64,000 nucleotides of DNA. Source: Antilocapra americana (taxonomy: Eukaryota; Chordata; Mammalia; Artiodactyla; Antilocapridae). The notes below the pieces were generated by a model that saw only the letters and a list, made by a program, of their open reading frames with translations, made no database searches and was not told the DNA's origin. The stretch covers positions 13,703,778 to 13,767,777 of the forward strand of contig ML664183.1 in assembly GCA_007570785.1 (NCBI GenBank), given 5' to 3'. The translations under genes were made by a program, and so were the position numbers. Of this stretch, positions 1 to 11,966 are shown piece by piece; the stretch's first letter is position 1, and every line of letters begins with the position of its first letter.

Positions 1-1533
1 GACACAGCACAGGCAGGTATGAGGGTGAAGTCTCGGGACACTGGACCAAGCTGGGGCCAGCATGCTGAGAGGAGTGTATGCTGGGAAGGGAGGGTGTCTG
101 GTGGAGCTAGGTTGTTGAGACCTGGGAAGGGGCGCCTGGATCTAATTGTCCTCAAAGGTTCTGAGCCAGCAAGTGAGGTGAAGAAAGCCAGGAAGAAGCA
201 CTCTAGTGGGGCTGAGGGAAGACAACACAGAAATCAGATCCTCTCAGGGGCCAGGATATGAGATAATGAGGATGAGAACAATTAGAACAGTAACGGTAGC
301 AACCAAAATTGGCAGGACATGATGACCAATTTGATAGAGTGAATAAAGGAGAGGCTTAAATAACAGGTTACTAAAGAAGCTGCTTAGGGCCTGTCCCTAA
401 TCTATTGAGGTAAATAGCTCAAAGGGCAACATGTCAGTCACTGCCGCTATTAAGAGCCCAGAACTGCCAGTGAAGGCAGATTGGTCTAATCTAGTTTAGC
501 TTTCCTTCTGCTCTTTCCCTTGACTGGTGATGCGGTGTGAATGCTAATGCATGTGGTTCAGAGGATTCACAATGCTACATCACCCAGGAAAGCCAGCTGG
601 CTGCCAAGACACAGCACAGGGTGACACTCACTGCAGTGAATTTACCGTCTGGATTTAACCTTGTGGGCGGCTGTTTTCCCCCTCCCCCTGTGGTCTGGCA
701 CACAGCCAGCTCCTCTGGGTTAGGCTTGTGCTAAGCGAGGATGACAGAAAGGGGTCTTTTGTCAACCGGATTCCGCCACCAGCAGAAACTGGAAACTCAG
801 TAGCTCCATCCTACCAGGTGGGAAAAAAACAGAAAAGCAGATAGATTTGAATGATTGACAATGGAGACCCAAAGCTGGGAGGGGGAGAGAGATCAGAGAG
901 GAGGAAGAGAGGAATTTGAAAGACAAGAGGTGGTGGGGCGTCAGAAACACTCGTAAAGGGAGGGACTCTCCAGGGCCCTGGGAGAGGGTGAAGTCGTGGG
1001 TGGCCCTGGGAGATGAGAACAAAGGCCGGGTGGGGGCGGAGCTCTGAGCAGGGTAGATGCTGTTGGGATTAGAGCAGATGGTTGGAGCAGGAAGTTACTG
1101 TTCTGAACATTCTTCTGGACCTGTTGGTGCTCGAGGAGAGAGATCAGCTGACAATAAGCCTCTGTTTCTGTACTGCCAAGAACAGTTTTCATCAAAGCCA
1201 CAAGTGGAGAAGCTCTGCTTTCAGGAGTGACCCATAGTGAGCAAAGTCGTAAAAATAAAAGAGAATGCCAATATATTGGTTTATGATGAGAAAGACAGCT
1301 GTGATAGAGCAGAGTCCTCACGTCAGTAGATCTGTAGGTTGGCTCCCTGCAGGAGAAGCCAGAAATAGAAGTAGAAGTAGAAATGTGGGCTGAAGGTTGT
1401 AGATGAGCAAGGGTGGTTTGCTACATCATCACAGCAGGGATGCAGCCAACACAGAATGACTGTACACCTGACAGTGCTCAGATGACCCCAGCAACTTGAG
1501 GTGCTTTAAATCCCCCCTTTTTATCTTCTAGGT
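1..1533. other. Non-repeat sequence, no gene recognised
   Basis: No transposon family, RNA gene or convincing exon is visible. A purine-rich patch lies around 866-935. The longest open frame, 126 codons on the minus strand at 941-1321, has no recognisable domain and a composition expected of chance reading. Confidence 0.5.
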
Positions 1534-1691
1534 CACAGTTTCTCAAAGTATGGTCTCAAAATACCTGCATCTAAATTCACTGGGGAACTTAAATATTCAA
1601 ATGCCCAGATGTCATCCCAGATTTTCCACAACCAAAATCTAAAAGGAGAGGTCCTATAACCTGCATTTTAAACAAGTTCTCCACAGGATTT
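1534..1691 (+). mobile_element. MER5A DNA transposon remnant (hAT-Charlie), 3'-truncated
   Basis: The sequence begins with the family's terminal CAGTTTCTCAAAGTATGGTC-type end and follows the MER5A body: an ACCTGCAT/GGGGAACTT segment, then CCTGCATTTTAAACAAG. The far terminal repeat is missing. MER5A is a non-autonomous element dispersed before the eutherian radiation, so this is a fossil. Confidence 0.75.
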
Positions 1692-2354
1692 ACAAAGAAT
1701 ACATTTGGTTTTAGGCTGACCATTCACTTTCTTTTCAGTCTTTCTTCTAGTTAAGTACATTTGGTTGATTAGATTTGCCCAACTAAACTTTCTATCTGTG
1801 ACATCTAGGAAGCAAATAGCTCATCCTCCCCTCTGGGTTCTGCTCCACTGAAATATAAGAAGTGCAATCTATGCAAATATAAGAAGTCAAATGGCCATCT
1901 AAATGTTGGTTTTATTTAGTTAGCATTTCCTGGTCAGGCTTAGATTGACGTATAGTCTGAGGCCTCCCAGCTGCCTATTAGAACTTAGATTTGGGAGCAT
2001 TTCCAGGCCTGAGGCTGGAGAACCTTGACAAGGAAGGCTTCCTGCATGGAGAGTGGGGGTGGGGTCAGATACAATTTGGGGGGTTCAGAGGAGTCAAGAG
2101 ATAAGAGGCTGAAGCGTGCTGAAACAATGTCCACTCTACGTGGTGGGCATTCCCAAGAGGATGACTTGCTGACAGGAGTTTCCCTCTGGAATCGCATTGA
2201 AATGCTGCTGCTCTAGGCTTCTCTAAGTTGAAATCCACCTGACATTACAAAGTGAACACATGGCTTAACATAGTCTTGCAAAGAAACCACAGATTACCAG
2301 GAGCTTTTTGCACAATGGATCAGGATACAGACAGCTCACAGCTAATGGTTTCTA
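1692..2354. other. Non-repeat sequence, no gene recognised
   Basis: No gene or named repeat is recognised. Two short overlapping open frames (60-70 codons) at 1985-2216 are antisense to each other and have no motif. Confidence 0.45.
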
Positions 2355-2625
2355 ACCATATGAAAATATGATCAGTCTTACTCACAGTGATAAACGCAAA
2401 TTAAAACTAACATTCTTTCAAGATACCACTTCTCACCTATCAGATTTGCAAAAATTCAAGTTTGACTCCATACTCTTCTTGGTGAGACTGTGGAGAAACC
2501 AGCACTCATATACTGTTAGGGAGTGGTGTAGGGTGATGCAAAATGGTACCATCCCTATGAAGAGTATTTGGTTCTATTTAGCAAAATCACATAAGCCTGA
2601 AATCTCTTGTCAAACCAGATAACAT
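2355..2625 (+). mobile_element. Ancient L1 (L1M) ORF2 3' fragment
   Basis: The sequence follows the stretch near the L1 ORF2 3' end that runs through 'aatcaaaactaca', 'ccatttctcacctatcagatt' and 'gtggagaaaccggcactc'. It is strongly diverged. One frame stays open for 84 codons by chance, but the ORF2 frame is disrupted. It is a mammalian-wide L1M relic, not a functional gene. Confidence 0.7.
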
Positions 2626-2867
2626 GGAAGCTACCAAGGACTGCTGGAGACGTACCGAAAGGTTATAAGAATCAACTTGAATTGCCTCCTATTGATCAGA
2701 GATGGGACAAATTGAGCATTAACAAGAATAAGTACAATTTAATTAGAACATCAAATATGTTTAAATGCATGAGATCATAATGATACAAAAAATTGAGAGT
2801 TACTTTTGGAGAATGATAGGGAGAAATCATTATGTTGAGAACTGATAAATGAAAGCATTAAACATTT

Positions 2868-3004
2868 GGGACAGTTCCATGGGAGAGGGCATGGCAACCC
2901 ATTCCAGTATTCATGCCTGGAGAATCTCATGGACAGAAGAGGCTGGCAGGCTATGGTCTGTAGATTCGTAAAGAGTTGGATACAACTGAAGCAACTTAGC
3001 ACGT
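2868..3004 (+). mobile_element. Bov-tA SINE, 5'-truncated
   Basis: The sequence matches the 3' body of Bov-tA (GGCATGGCAACCCATTCCAG, then GCCTGGAGAATC, then the BovB-derived tail). It is flanked by the direct repeat ATTAAACATTT at 2857-2867 and 3005-3015, an 11-base perfect target-site duplication. This defines a complete, 5'-truncated insertion. Confidence 0.9.
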
Positions 3005-3015
3005 ATTAAACATTT

Positions 3016-3443
3016 ATTTCCTTTTTCCTATACAATTTCTACCCCTTGGGGAAAAAAGAGTTGAAGTTAAAGTATTAACTTTATAGAAATACCCAGTTTA
3101 CTACATAGAGAAGACCTGAGAGAATTAGAATATAACCATGAAGAAAAGATTGCCCTTACACATGTATTCCAGCTAATATTAATAAATGAAGAAAAAATGA
3201 TAGAATTAGACTAATACCATATCCCTAATGAATTAATGAAATCATTCATAAAATGATTATCCAGGGCTATTAGCATCACAAAATGTGCCTCCTGTTAGAA
3301 TTATACACTATCCATGAAGCAATTTCTACAAGACAATTGACCTTGAATTTGTTCATATCTCTACATATAATTTCCAGTTTATGGGAAATGTAGGGAACTG
3401 GGGAATGTATTAAATGATACCTGACCCCTAAGCAAAATCTAGG
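3016..3443. other. AT-rich sequence, probably old repeat, unassigned
   Basis: There is no open frame of interest. The composition and proximity to L1-like segments suggest it belongs to the same ancient L1 3' tract as 3661-4690, but I cannot align it to a family with confidence. Confidence 0.3.
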
Positions 3444-3652
3444 GGCTTCCCTGGTGTCTCAGATGGCAAACAATCCACCTGCAATGCAGGAGACCTGGGT
3501 GTGATCCCTGGATTGAGAAGATCCCCTCGAGGAGGGCATGGTAACCCACTCCAATATTCTTGCCTGGAGAATCCCCATGGACAGAGGAGCCTGGCAGGCT
3601 AAAATCTATGGGGTCACAAACAATTGGACATGACTGAGTGACTAAGCACAAG
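3444..3652 (+). mobile_element. Bov-tA SINE, near full length
   Basis: It starts with the tRNA-Glu-related head (GGGCTTCCCTGGTGTCTCAG), passes a B-box-like GGTGTGATCCC, and ends in the BovB-derived tail ACATGACTGAGTGACTAAGC. Flanks AAAATCTAGG and AAAATCAAGG are a probable imperfect target duplication. Confidence 0.92.
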
Positions 3653-3660
3653 GAAAATCA

Positions 3661-4690
3661 AGGTGTGGGAAACACTACAGGACAAACATATGTTCCTTTA
3701 ACATGGAAATTGCAGAGAGAGAGTGAGTAAGAGGAGGAGGAAAAAAGATGGATCAGGGAGCCTGTAAATTAAGAGACTAAAAGACATATAGCCATTTACA
3801 ATATGTGAACAGTATCTGGATGCTGACTCAAATAAATGCCCGTGAAAAAAAAGTTTGAAATAATCAAAGTTTTAAGCTGGATGTATGTGTTATGACGTTA
3901 CTGTTACTTTTTTAGGTGAGGTAATGGAACTGTGGGGTTTTGTTTTTAGAGATGTTGTCGTTGTTCAGTCACCCAGTTGTGTGACTGGGTGATCCCATGG
4001 ACTGCAGCACACCAGGCCTCCCTGTCCCTCACCATCTCCCAAAGTTTTCTGAATTCATGTCCATTGCATCAGTGATGAAATCCAACCATCTCATCCTCTG
4101 ATGCCCTCTTCTCCTTCTGCCCTAAATCTTTCCCAGCATCAGGGACTTTTTTCCAGTGAATCAGCTGTTCACATCAGGTGACCAAAATACTGGAGCTTCA
4201 GTTTCAGCATCAGCCCTTCCAATGAGTATTCAGGGTTGATTTCCTTTAAGATGGAGTGGTTTGATCTCCTTGCAGTCCAAGGGACTCTAAGGAGTCTTTT
4301 CCAGCACCACAGTTCAAAGGCATCAATTCTTTGGTGCTCTGCCTTTACTGTCCAGCTCTCACACAGGATGTGATCACTGGAAAGACCATGGCCTTGACTA
4401 TATGGACCTTTGTCGGCAGAGTGATGTCTGTCCTTTCCAACATACTGTCTAGGTTTGTCGTCTCTTTTTAGTGATCCACAACTGAAATAATTATAGTTGA
4501 AATGATATGATACTTGGGTTTCATTTAAGAATCCAGGGCCTGGAAGGGTGCTTGGAGAAATGGGTGGGAACAGAGATTAGATGGCTTTGAGTTGACTGCT
4601 GAAGTTGAGTGAAGGGCAGGTCAAGATGCATTATGTTATCCTCCCTTTGTTTATGACTGCATTTTTCTATAATAAAAACAAAATAGTTTT
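3661..4690 (+). mobile_element. Probable ancient L1 3'-end, split by BovB
   Basis: The two halves (3661-3953 and 4465-4690) read as one diverged L1-type 3' untranslated region. It has the recurrent 'ttttttaggtgaggtaatgg' segment, then 'gatatgatacttgggttt', then a poly-A signal-like AATAAAAACA at the end. The family assignment is tentative. The BovB at 3954-4464 interrupts it. Confidence 0.4.
3954..4464 (-). mobile_element. BovB LINE 3' fragment
   Basis: Read on the minus strand this is the last half-kilobase of BovB, ending in the family's typical CAACGACAACATC-type short tail at its left edge. The flanks TTTTTAGAGAT (3943-3953) and TTTTTAGTGAT (4465-4475) match at 10 of 11 bases and form the target-site duplication. 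Confidence 0.93.
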
Positions 4691-5526
4691 TTACAAATAA
4701 GACAAATTGAAAATAATACTAATAGGGCAAATACCAACCACAAGAAAATGGCAGAGCTGACACATTCCTCCTACTATGAGCCTCTTGTCAGCTATCCAGT
4801 GAGACAAAAACAATGATAATCTAACTAGCACTAACACAAAGTTGGGGAAGATCTTCCAAGTTACCGAAACTATTTGAAATATGTTTAATGATGAACCCTG
4901 ATTTCATTGTATCAAGACACTGGCCACTGCTCAAAGATCAAAACTTCTGTTTCCTAGATCTTGCTAGTTTAAAACTCACTCGACTGAAAAAAAAGACAAA
5001 ATGCATGAAAGAGTGGTTTTCAGCCATTGGACAAAAAGCAGTACAGAACAGTGGTCCCTAAAAGAAGGGAAGCAGATATAAAGTGAGCCCTACAGTTACC
5101 CCAGCTTACTGCTCAGAGAGAGTTTCCAGGCCAGAGCATAGGGAAGGAAATCCCAGACAGAGCCTGACAGACATCCTGTGTTCAGAAAATGGAGTTAAGA
5201 ATGCAGAGAAGCCAAGTAGCTGGAATGCACAGGGCAAAGTACTGACAAGCAGGAGCATCCCAGGGACAGAGTTCTGGAGATTGACATAAGGGTCTATTTG
5301 CATTTCAGCTATACACTGATTGGCACACATGTGTAAAGAAACTCCCTGAGGCCACCAGAAAGGAGTAAAGAAAACAATTCTTGGATATCCCACAGGATTT
5401 GAAATAGTTCACCTTCCCCATGGCCAGGGCAGAGAAATCTCTTAATATACAGGGACATCTGAGTGCCAGGTAGAACGCTCAAAGGGGTGTTGTTTCAGTA
5501 ATGGAACCACAATAGCCCTAGACTGT
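4691..5526. other. Unassigned, possibly L1M 5' untranslated sequence
   Basis: No gene is recognised. Because it directly precedes L1M sequence (5758-6905, split from it by MER20), it may be the 5' part of the same old L1. Two antisense open frames of 68 and 95 codons at 5083-5393 show no domain. Confidence 0.3.
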
Positions 5527-5757
5527 GGTTTCTCAATCTTGGCACTGGTGCTATTGACATTTGGAGCTAAATAATCCTTTGTGAGGGGATGTCCTATGCA
5601 TTATAGAATGTCTAGCAGGATTCCTAGTTTCTACTTGTTAGATGCCAGTAGTACTCCCACTCCTGTAGTTGTCATAACTGAAAGTGTTTCCATACATTAC
5701 CAAATGTTCCCTTCTCATAGGGTCAAAATTATCCCTGGCAGAGATTAGTTGCTGAGA
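5527..5757 (-). mobile_element. MER20 DNA transposon, near full length
   Basis: The stretch from GTTTCTCAATCTTGGCACTG through 'gatgccagtagtactcccactcc' to 'caaatgttcccttctcatagg' is the complement of MER20 (hAT-Charlie, about 220 bp). Both ends are present, so this is a nearly complete, decayed copy. Confidence 0.85.
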
Positions 5758-6905
5758 CTAAAGATTGTTAGTGGCTCTTAAAATCAAGCTGCAAAAGGGG
5801 TAAACCACTTCTAAGGCACTCCACTGCATCCCAGAGCAAAATTAAGGAGTATTGAAAAGAACATAAACAACCAGCATGTCAAAACAAAATTCACTATATC
5901 TAGCATCCAACCAAAAATTTTCAGATGTACAGAGAAACAGGAAACATAATCCAGTATGAGGGGGGAAATCAATCAATCAATAACAGATTCAGAAAAAATA
6001 CAGATGATGGATTAACAGAGAAGGATGTTAAAATAGCTACAATGAATATATTCCATATATTAAGTATGTACAGAGAAACATGAGCCATTTTAGGACAGAT
6101 GTAGGTGATATAAAAAAGACTCTTATTGAAATTTCAAGATGAAAAAGACAATGTCAAATGAAAAACACAGTGAATGGGATAAACAGTAGATTAAATACTT
6201 GAGAAGAAGAAAATAGTGCAAACAGCATGGAAATTATTCCATTACAGCACTAAAGAGCATGAGAAACTTGAAACAGCTTCAAGTGGCTTAATATAGACAG
6301 AGTTTCAAAGGAGGTGAAAGACTGGAAACAAAATTTTTTAAGAAATAATGACTGAAACTATTCCATGTTTGATGAAAACTGTATATCTACAGATTCAAGA
6401 ATCTCAATGACAAGCAGATGAAAGATGAAGATACACCAAGGCATATCCTAATCAAATTGATTAAAATAAAAAAGAAAAAATCTTTAAAAAAAAAAAGTAA
6501 AAACACAAATTATATATAGAACAGAGTTAAGAATGATTTACTATTGGAAACAATGCAAGTAAAAAAGAGACAGCAGAGTTACATCTTTGTAGTACCAAAA
6601 GGAAAAAGAATTGGTTAACGTAGATTTCTATACCCAGCAAACATCTTTCAAAAATGAAAGCAACATAAAGATTTTTTTAAAGGCATATGAAAGTTAAAAA
6701 AAAATTCAACATCAGCAGGCCAGAACTGTAAGAAATGTCAAAGGACATATTTAAGAAAAAAAACAGAAATCTGAATCTATGTGCAGAAACAAAAGCACCT
6801 GAAATGATAAACATATGGGCTAATACAAAGACTTTTTTCCTTTCTTATTTTGAAACTTCTTTTAAAAGGGCCTGGATATTGTTTTAGTAAGAGAAAAATG
6901 TTTTT
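5758..6905 (+). mobile_element. Ancient L1 (L1M) internal fragment
   Basis: A-rich sequence with L1M landmarks: a 'cccagcaaaca..tttcaaaaatgaaag' segment at about 6636-6660, then 'cagcaggccagaactgtaagaaatg' and 'aaagcacctgaaatgataaacatatgggc'. No frame is intact. The left end is masked by MER20. Confidence 0.65.
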
Positions 6906-7436
6906 TTTTTTCTGAAATGCATCAATAACGTGATTTTATTTCACTCTTTAAACATTTATTTTTATATTATATGTCACAAATTAGTACAGTGTTCAGCCCA
7001 AAATATTATATTACTAATATAATACATTATTTATAGAAGTTGCATGTTCATGTTTTTTCAAATAAGAATGAATAATTAACTTCTTGGAGATGACTGCTAT
7101 GATTTGTATAGATGAACTGGAGTGTTTTGAATAGTGATATAATATTATTATTTGATCTGACTTTTAGAAAAATCACTAGAGTTGATAATATGGTCAATTA
7201 CTTGAAGTCATGGGGAACCTGGAATGAGATGAAACTGCTGAAGGTAAACTCTCAAAATTTGAGGTCATAGAACCTTAAGCTAGTTTTACAATATGTGATT
7301 TTGGTGGCTAAAAAAAATAAAAAGATATGTGTCTCATTCTGGATAGTTGTTTTGGCCTGCTTCTAAACAAACAAAACTAGCAAGTCATTGAAGTATTATG
7401 AATTTTTAGTGCCTTAAAAGTAACACAGGACTTACG
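6906..7436. other. AT-rich sequence, nothing recognised
   Basis: Strongly AT-rich with TA-rich stretches near 6958-7030. No gene, RNA or named repeat is recognised. Confidence 0.45.
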
Positions 7437-7512
7437 TTTTATAAATTTGGAAACTGAGACCTACTGAGATAAAGTTAGTTGCTAAAATCCCACACCTAGT
7501 AAATAGATTTTA
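7437..7512 (-). mobile_element. MIR SINE fragment
   Basis: The complement of the MIR core: 'ataaatttggaaactgagac' followed by 'cacacctagtaaatag' corresponds to the family's GGAAACTGAGGC and CACAGCTAGTAAGTGG landmarks. Short and diverged. Confidence 0.6.
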
Positions 7513-8009
7513 TATGATGGACACTCACCTTATGTACTGGAATGTGAAGGTAACAACACACATGAGTTTCAAGTCCGGGATCACTCTCAGTTACAACATT
7601 CTCAGGACTCCTTGTCTGCGATGGAGAATTTTATTCACTAGGTGGCAACCCAGATAACAATATCAGCTGGTCCTATGATTTCTCCAATTTTGATTATTAC
7701 CCATTTAAGGCAAGTTAATGCTCATCACTCTTTGTTATCAGAGAATAAAGATACTTCCTTGAAAGTTATCTGGATGTAACTGAGAGTTAAGTAAACATGA
7801 TATTCAGGGATATTGATAACTAACAGAAGAAAAAAATATATATACATGTAGGAAGGTTTGTCTACCATGTTAGCATTCCTCCTCCAGTAAATTAAACAGC
7901 TCAGCATTCCAGTGTACTTCTTGGAAGCCACATAGAAGTTTCCAGTTTCTCTATTTTGCACAATTAAAATTGTTTTCCTTGAACTAACCTGCTTACCACA
8001 GAGGGAATC
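7513..8009. other. Non-repeat sequence, no gene recognised
   Basis: Nothing identifiable. A 78-codon minus-strand frame (7725-7961) is rich in Tyr and Phe from AT-rich DNA and carries no domain. Confidence 0.45.
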
Positions 8010-8275
8010 ACTCAGGTCAATGCTACCTCATAAACCTCTCATGAATCTCTAGCTTCCTCATCTTCCATTGCTTCCCTGGTCCAAGGCTTGCCATGGCTCT
8101 CTTGGACTCTCACTATATCCTTCTAACTTGACTTCTTGCTTTTCACTCTCAACTTATTTCAAATTCATTTCTGACACTCCTGTATGAGTAGGCTTTTGAA
8201 TTCTGAGAAAATATGAATCTGGTCATGTTGCTCCCCTGCTTGAAATGCTTAATGGGAGTTTCCGGATTATTCATC
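8010..8275 (+). repeat. Old interspersed repeat, L2-like
   Basis: Pyrimidine-rich sequence ending in 'aatctggtcatgttgctcc' and 'cctgcttgaaatgcttaatgg'. This corresponds to a common old mammalian repeat segment with CTGATCATGTCACTCCCCTG. The family name and true strand are uncertain. Confidence 0.35.
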
Positions 8276-9207
8276 GCTGTTTTGAGAACTACAAAAAGTG
8301 ATTAAAATAAATTAATAGCACCATTAATTTATCAATTAATATTCAGAGAGAAGCTCTGAGTCAGTAGCACCAGGTTACTCCATCTACCTCATGAGAGAGA
8401 TAGAGAGACCCCAAGAGATCCTTCCTAGCATTGCCAGACTCATGGCCACTCCCCCTTCTCCCTACCTCAGAGCTACTGTTTCTGATAGTGTAAGATGGCT
8501 GGGACACTAATTTGGGGATGTGAATTTGGTTGTAGCAAGGGACTGCGGAGTCTGAAACTGTTTCTGAAAGGGAAAGAAACAGATAGTTTTCAGAGAATTC
8601 TAGAATAAACTCCACTCCTCATGCAAAGATAATCAAGTGAAAAAATCAAAAGACATATCCTAAGGACTGCAGTTTATACCAAAAAAAAGTCACAGCATCC
8701 AGAAAACTATCTAGGAGGTAGCTTTTTAGCTTGTGAGTGAAGAGAAGAATTTTGATAGTAGCTAGGGAAATAATAAAAGGGAACAAAGAGAAATTACACA
8801 CTCTGTTTATAGACAGATGCTGGGACTCAATACAGCTTTCTCTTTGAGTAAACTTAAAATAGAGATGGAAAGTTATAAGATCAGACTGAAATATTGGAAA
8901 GAATCTATCCAGTTTAGCTTATGTCAGTTATCTGTATAATAGAGCTCTTCCACGTTGATACTCCTAATGAGTCAATATACCTCAGTCAAAATGGGTTAAG
9001 AAGAGAGTCATTATAATATTAATGTAGAGTTCAAGAGAAAATGCAATAAATGATAAAAATACTTTTATTGTGATAAAGTATAGTTTCCTCAGTGAAGAGA
9101 GTCATGGGTCTTTATGAGCCAAATCTTCATTCAGTGAGGATTTATAATAAAAAACTGAGGGAATACAAGGAGAAATGTAAAAAATCATTGTAGAAATAAA
9201 GCCTTTA
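8276..9207. other. Non-repeat sequence, no gene recognised
   Basis: AT-rich, with no named repeat. The 84-codon minus-strand frame at 8361-8615 has no homology that I recognise. Confidence 0.45.
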
Positions 9208-9340
9208 AAATATGATGAGACAACTAAAACTTGGCGAGGTGAGTTTACTTGCCCAGAATCAGGCAGGGAGAGAGTGGCGGAATGAAGCCTTGAACCCAGT
9301 TCTGTTGACCACTGGTCTGTGTTCTTTGCATCTCCATAAG
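9208..9340 (-). mobile_element. MIR SINE
   Basis: The complement of MIR: GATGAGACAACTAAAACTTG, then 'agtttacttgcccagaatcag', then 'ccttgaacccagttctgttgac'. The order matches the family core and the tRNA-like B-box side. Fossil copy. Confidence 0.8.
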
Positions 9341-10334
9341 CTGACTTCCTTCCTTGATGCATACATGGATATACATATGCATACAAATGAAAACATGTCC
9401 CATGCCTAAAGCTGACACTTAGGGAATTTTTGTTGTTGTTATTTTTATTACTGTTAATTGTATATGCAGGACTCAAAAGCTGTGAGAGAAAAAGTTCTAT
9501 TGGCTATGTTTAGGAGAATTAGTGTTTCAAAAGGCAAAATAACTTTGGAAGCCTGGAATAACTTAATAAAATTTGACTTTCATAAATCAGTTTTCATTCC
9601 TCAAAGCAAGAGCAAATGAATAGCCAAGCAGCAAACACAGAATCTTATTGCTTATGAAAGTGACTGGCACATGGCAACTGCATTCTCCCTCCCCTTACTC
9701 TTTCTAAACAACTGAGGTGATAAAGGAAACTAGGAAGGGAAAACCCTTTAGTTTACTCTCCAAACCCTTGAAATAACACTGTAGTCTGGCAGTCTGTTAC
9801 AGACCAGATGCTGATAGACACACTGTCTCTTCAGCTGTATTCAGAAGGTGCCAAAAGAACAAACAGCTCCGAATGTAACCAAAAAAAATGTTCATGTCTG
9901 AACAAAGTTTTCTCTTCATAGCTGTCTTTGCCCATATAGAATTAACAATTGGAAATCATAGGTTGCGGTGAAAGAAAGAAGGGAGAAAGGGAAGGAGGAA
10001 GAGGAAGGAGAGGAAAAGAAGAAAAAAGGAAACGAATCTCATCAGTTTATATATAAGACTCTGGAAAATATTAGAAATGGTCATTGAAAACTTGTAAATG
10101 GCATGAAGTAGAATGAAATAGGAATCATTCAATCCCATTATAACTTTATTGATAACGCACAATCATTGAGTAAATCCTGGTTCACAGGCTTTTCTTTTGA
10201 ATTGTACTTTCTGGGGAAGAACAAGAAAGAAATGATGATGCTTGTGTTTTAACAGAAAGAAGTCCCATACCTAATGTTCTTTATCCTAGTGTTCACCTTT
10301 ATAACTTGTAAGTCTAAGTTTCTCATCAGGATGG
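9341..10334. other. Non-repeat sequence with a purine tract
   Basis: No gene or named transposon is recognised. The notable item is the purine tract listed separately. Confidence 0.45.
9970..10032 (+). repeat. Uninterrupted 63-base polypurine tract
   Basis: All bases from the final G of the block ending at 9970 to the AA at 10032 are A or G, mixing AAAG, GGAA and GGGA units without a fixed period. It is a low-complexity tract. Such tracts can form triplex (H-DNA) when they contain mirror symmetry. Confidence 0.95.
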
Positions 10335-10347
10335 GGGTAGAGTAGGG

Positions 10348-10557
10348 GACTTCCCAGGTGGGCCCTAGTGGTAGAGAACCTGCCTGCCAATGCAGGAGAC
10401 ACAAGAAATGTGGATTTGGTCCCTGGGTCGGGAAGATTCCCTGGAGGAGGGCATGGCAACCCAGAATCCCATGGACAGAGAAGCCTGGCGGGCTTCGGTC
10501 CATAGAGTTGCAAAGAGTCAGACATGACTGAAGCAACTTAGCAGCAGCAGGAGCAGA
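10348..10557 (+). mobile_element. Bov-tA SINE with GCA-repeat tail
   Basis: Head ACTTCCCAGGTGGGCCCTAG, B-box-like region 'tggtccctgggtcgggaag', and tail GACTGAAGCAACTTAGCAGC ending in (GCA)n. Flanked by the perfect 13-base duplication GGGTAGAGTAGGG at 10335-10347 and 10558-10570. Confidence 0.95.
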
Positions 10558-10605
10558 GGGTAGAGTAGGGACTGCGTTTGCCTAGAGTGGGGAGATCTTA
10601 GTGCT

Positions 10606-10873
10606 GCTGCTGCTAAGTCACTTCAGTCGTGTCGACTCTGTGTGACCCCATAGACAGCAGCCCACCAGGCTCTCTCGTCCCTGGGATTCTCCAGGCAAGA
10701 ACACTGGAGTGGGTGGCCATGTCCTTCTCCAATGCAAGAAAGTGAAAAGTGAGAGTGAAGTCGCTCAGTTGTGTCCGACTCTTAGCAACCCCATGGACTG
10801 CAGCCTACCAGGCTCCTTCGTCTATGGGATTTTCCAGGCAAGAGTGCTGGAGTGGGTTGCCATTGCCTTCTCC
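10606..10873 (-). mobile_element. BOV-A2 dimeric SINE
   Basis: Two Bov-A monomers lie in tandem on the minus strand, joined at about 10740 by the GAAAGTGAAAAGTGAGAGTG linker. Flanks AGATCTTAGTGCT (10593-10605) and AGATTTCAGTGCT (10874-10886) agree at 11 of 13 bases, consistent with a target duplication. The two 61-79 codon frames inside are SINE-derived. Confidence 0.93.
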
Positions 10874-10886
10874 AGATTTCAGTGCT

Positions 10887-11806
10887 ACCATCTACCAAAT
10901 TATGTCAGCACATGGTTCTTGTAATTGTTCATGATTTTGGTTGGTAGTTAGAAGTGAATAATCTCATAGACCAAGAGTACATCCTTATCACTCATAGACC
11001 TGAAAATTCCTTGCCTACAGACCTGTTTCAATTCATCACTTTAACTGAACATTTCTTTTAAGTAGTCTACTTTTCTTGTTACACTGCTACCATATATATT
11101 GCTATATGCCAAGTAGTTGAACTCCCACTGTTCAGTACTCAGCTACATGGCTGAGTGATGGATCATTGAGTGTCCTATGGAATAATACTAGTAATTAAGT
11201 AAAAAAAAAAACAATCTATTTTAAGCACAGATAGATTACCAAGTCAAATATTAGGAGGGACTAAAAGGAAAGCATCCAAACGTGTAAACTAAACATGTCC
11301 CTATCTACCTACCTACCTATTGTTACCAGTGACCTAAATAGATTTACAGTATAGTTAGAAATTTATGAGAACAGAGCATTGAATCCCAATTGTTTCCAAT
11401 ATGTATGATTCAAGATGCACGAATGGCATGCTGCCTTATTGGTGGTCATTAGATGAGAAGGTTTGTCTAGAGATATGATATGGTGGTTTTGATTCCCATC
11501 AAAAGGACTAACATTAGCAGCTTGTCCCTAAAAATATCCTGTACTTGAGTTGTGTAAATCTGCCTCGAGTTATCTTACAGCGAGCAAATGTGGGGAGGGG
11601 GGTGACTCAGGCATACAGGAATAGGAGAGAACAGTGACTTCTTAGAAATGAAAAGTTGAAATAGAATCTTTTGAGTCAACAGGGAAGATGCCACAATTGT
11701 GTGCTTGCACACACACGCAAATCTATATTTAGAGGTATGATTCACAGCCAGGAAGAATAGAGATTTCATATTTGTACCTTATAAAATTTCCCCTTTGCCA
11801 GTTCCT
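10887..11806. other. Non-repeat sequence, no gene recognised
   Basis: AT-rich, with a short (CTAC)n-type run near 11302-11318. No other structure is recognised. Confidence 0.45.
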
Positions 11807-11817
11807 CATGGATGAAT

Positions 11818-11955
11818 CGGAGAAGGCAATGGCAACCCACTCCAGTGTTCTTGCCTGGAGAGTGCCAAGGATGGCGCAGCCTGGTGGGCTGCCATCTATG
11901 GGATCGTACAGAGTCGGACACGACTGAAGCAACTTAATAGCAGCAGCAGTAGCAG
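11818..11955 (+). mobile_element. Bov-tA SINE, 5'-truncated
   Basis: It starts at GGAGAAGGCAATGGCAACCC and ends in an (AGC)n tail. The flanks CATGGATGAAT (11807-11817) and CATGGATCAAT (11956-11966) match at 10 of 11 bases. Confidence 0.92.
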
Positions 11956-11966
11956 CATGGATCAAT

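Noticed and set aside
941..1321. 126-codon minus-strand frame
   Set aside because: No recognisable domain, no splice or promoter context, and composition typical of chance open frames.
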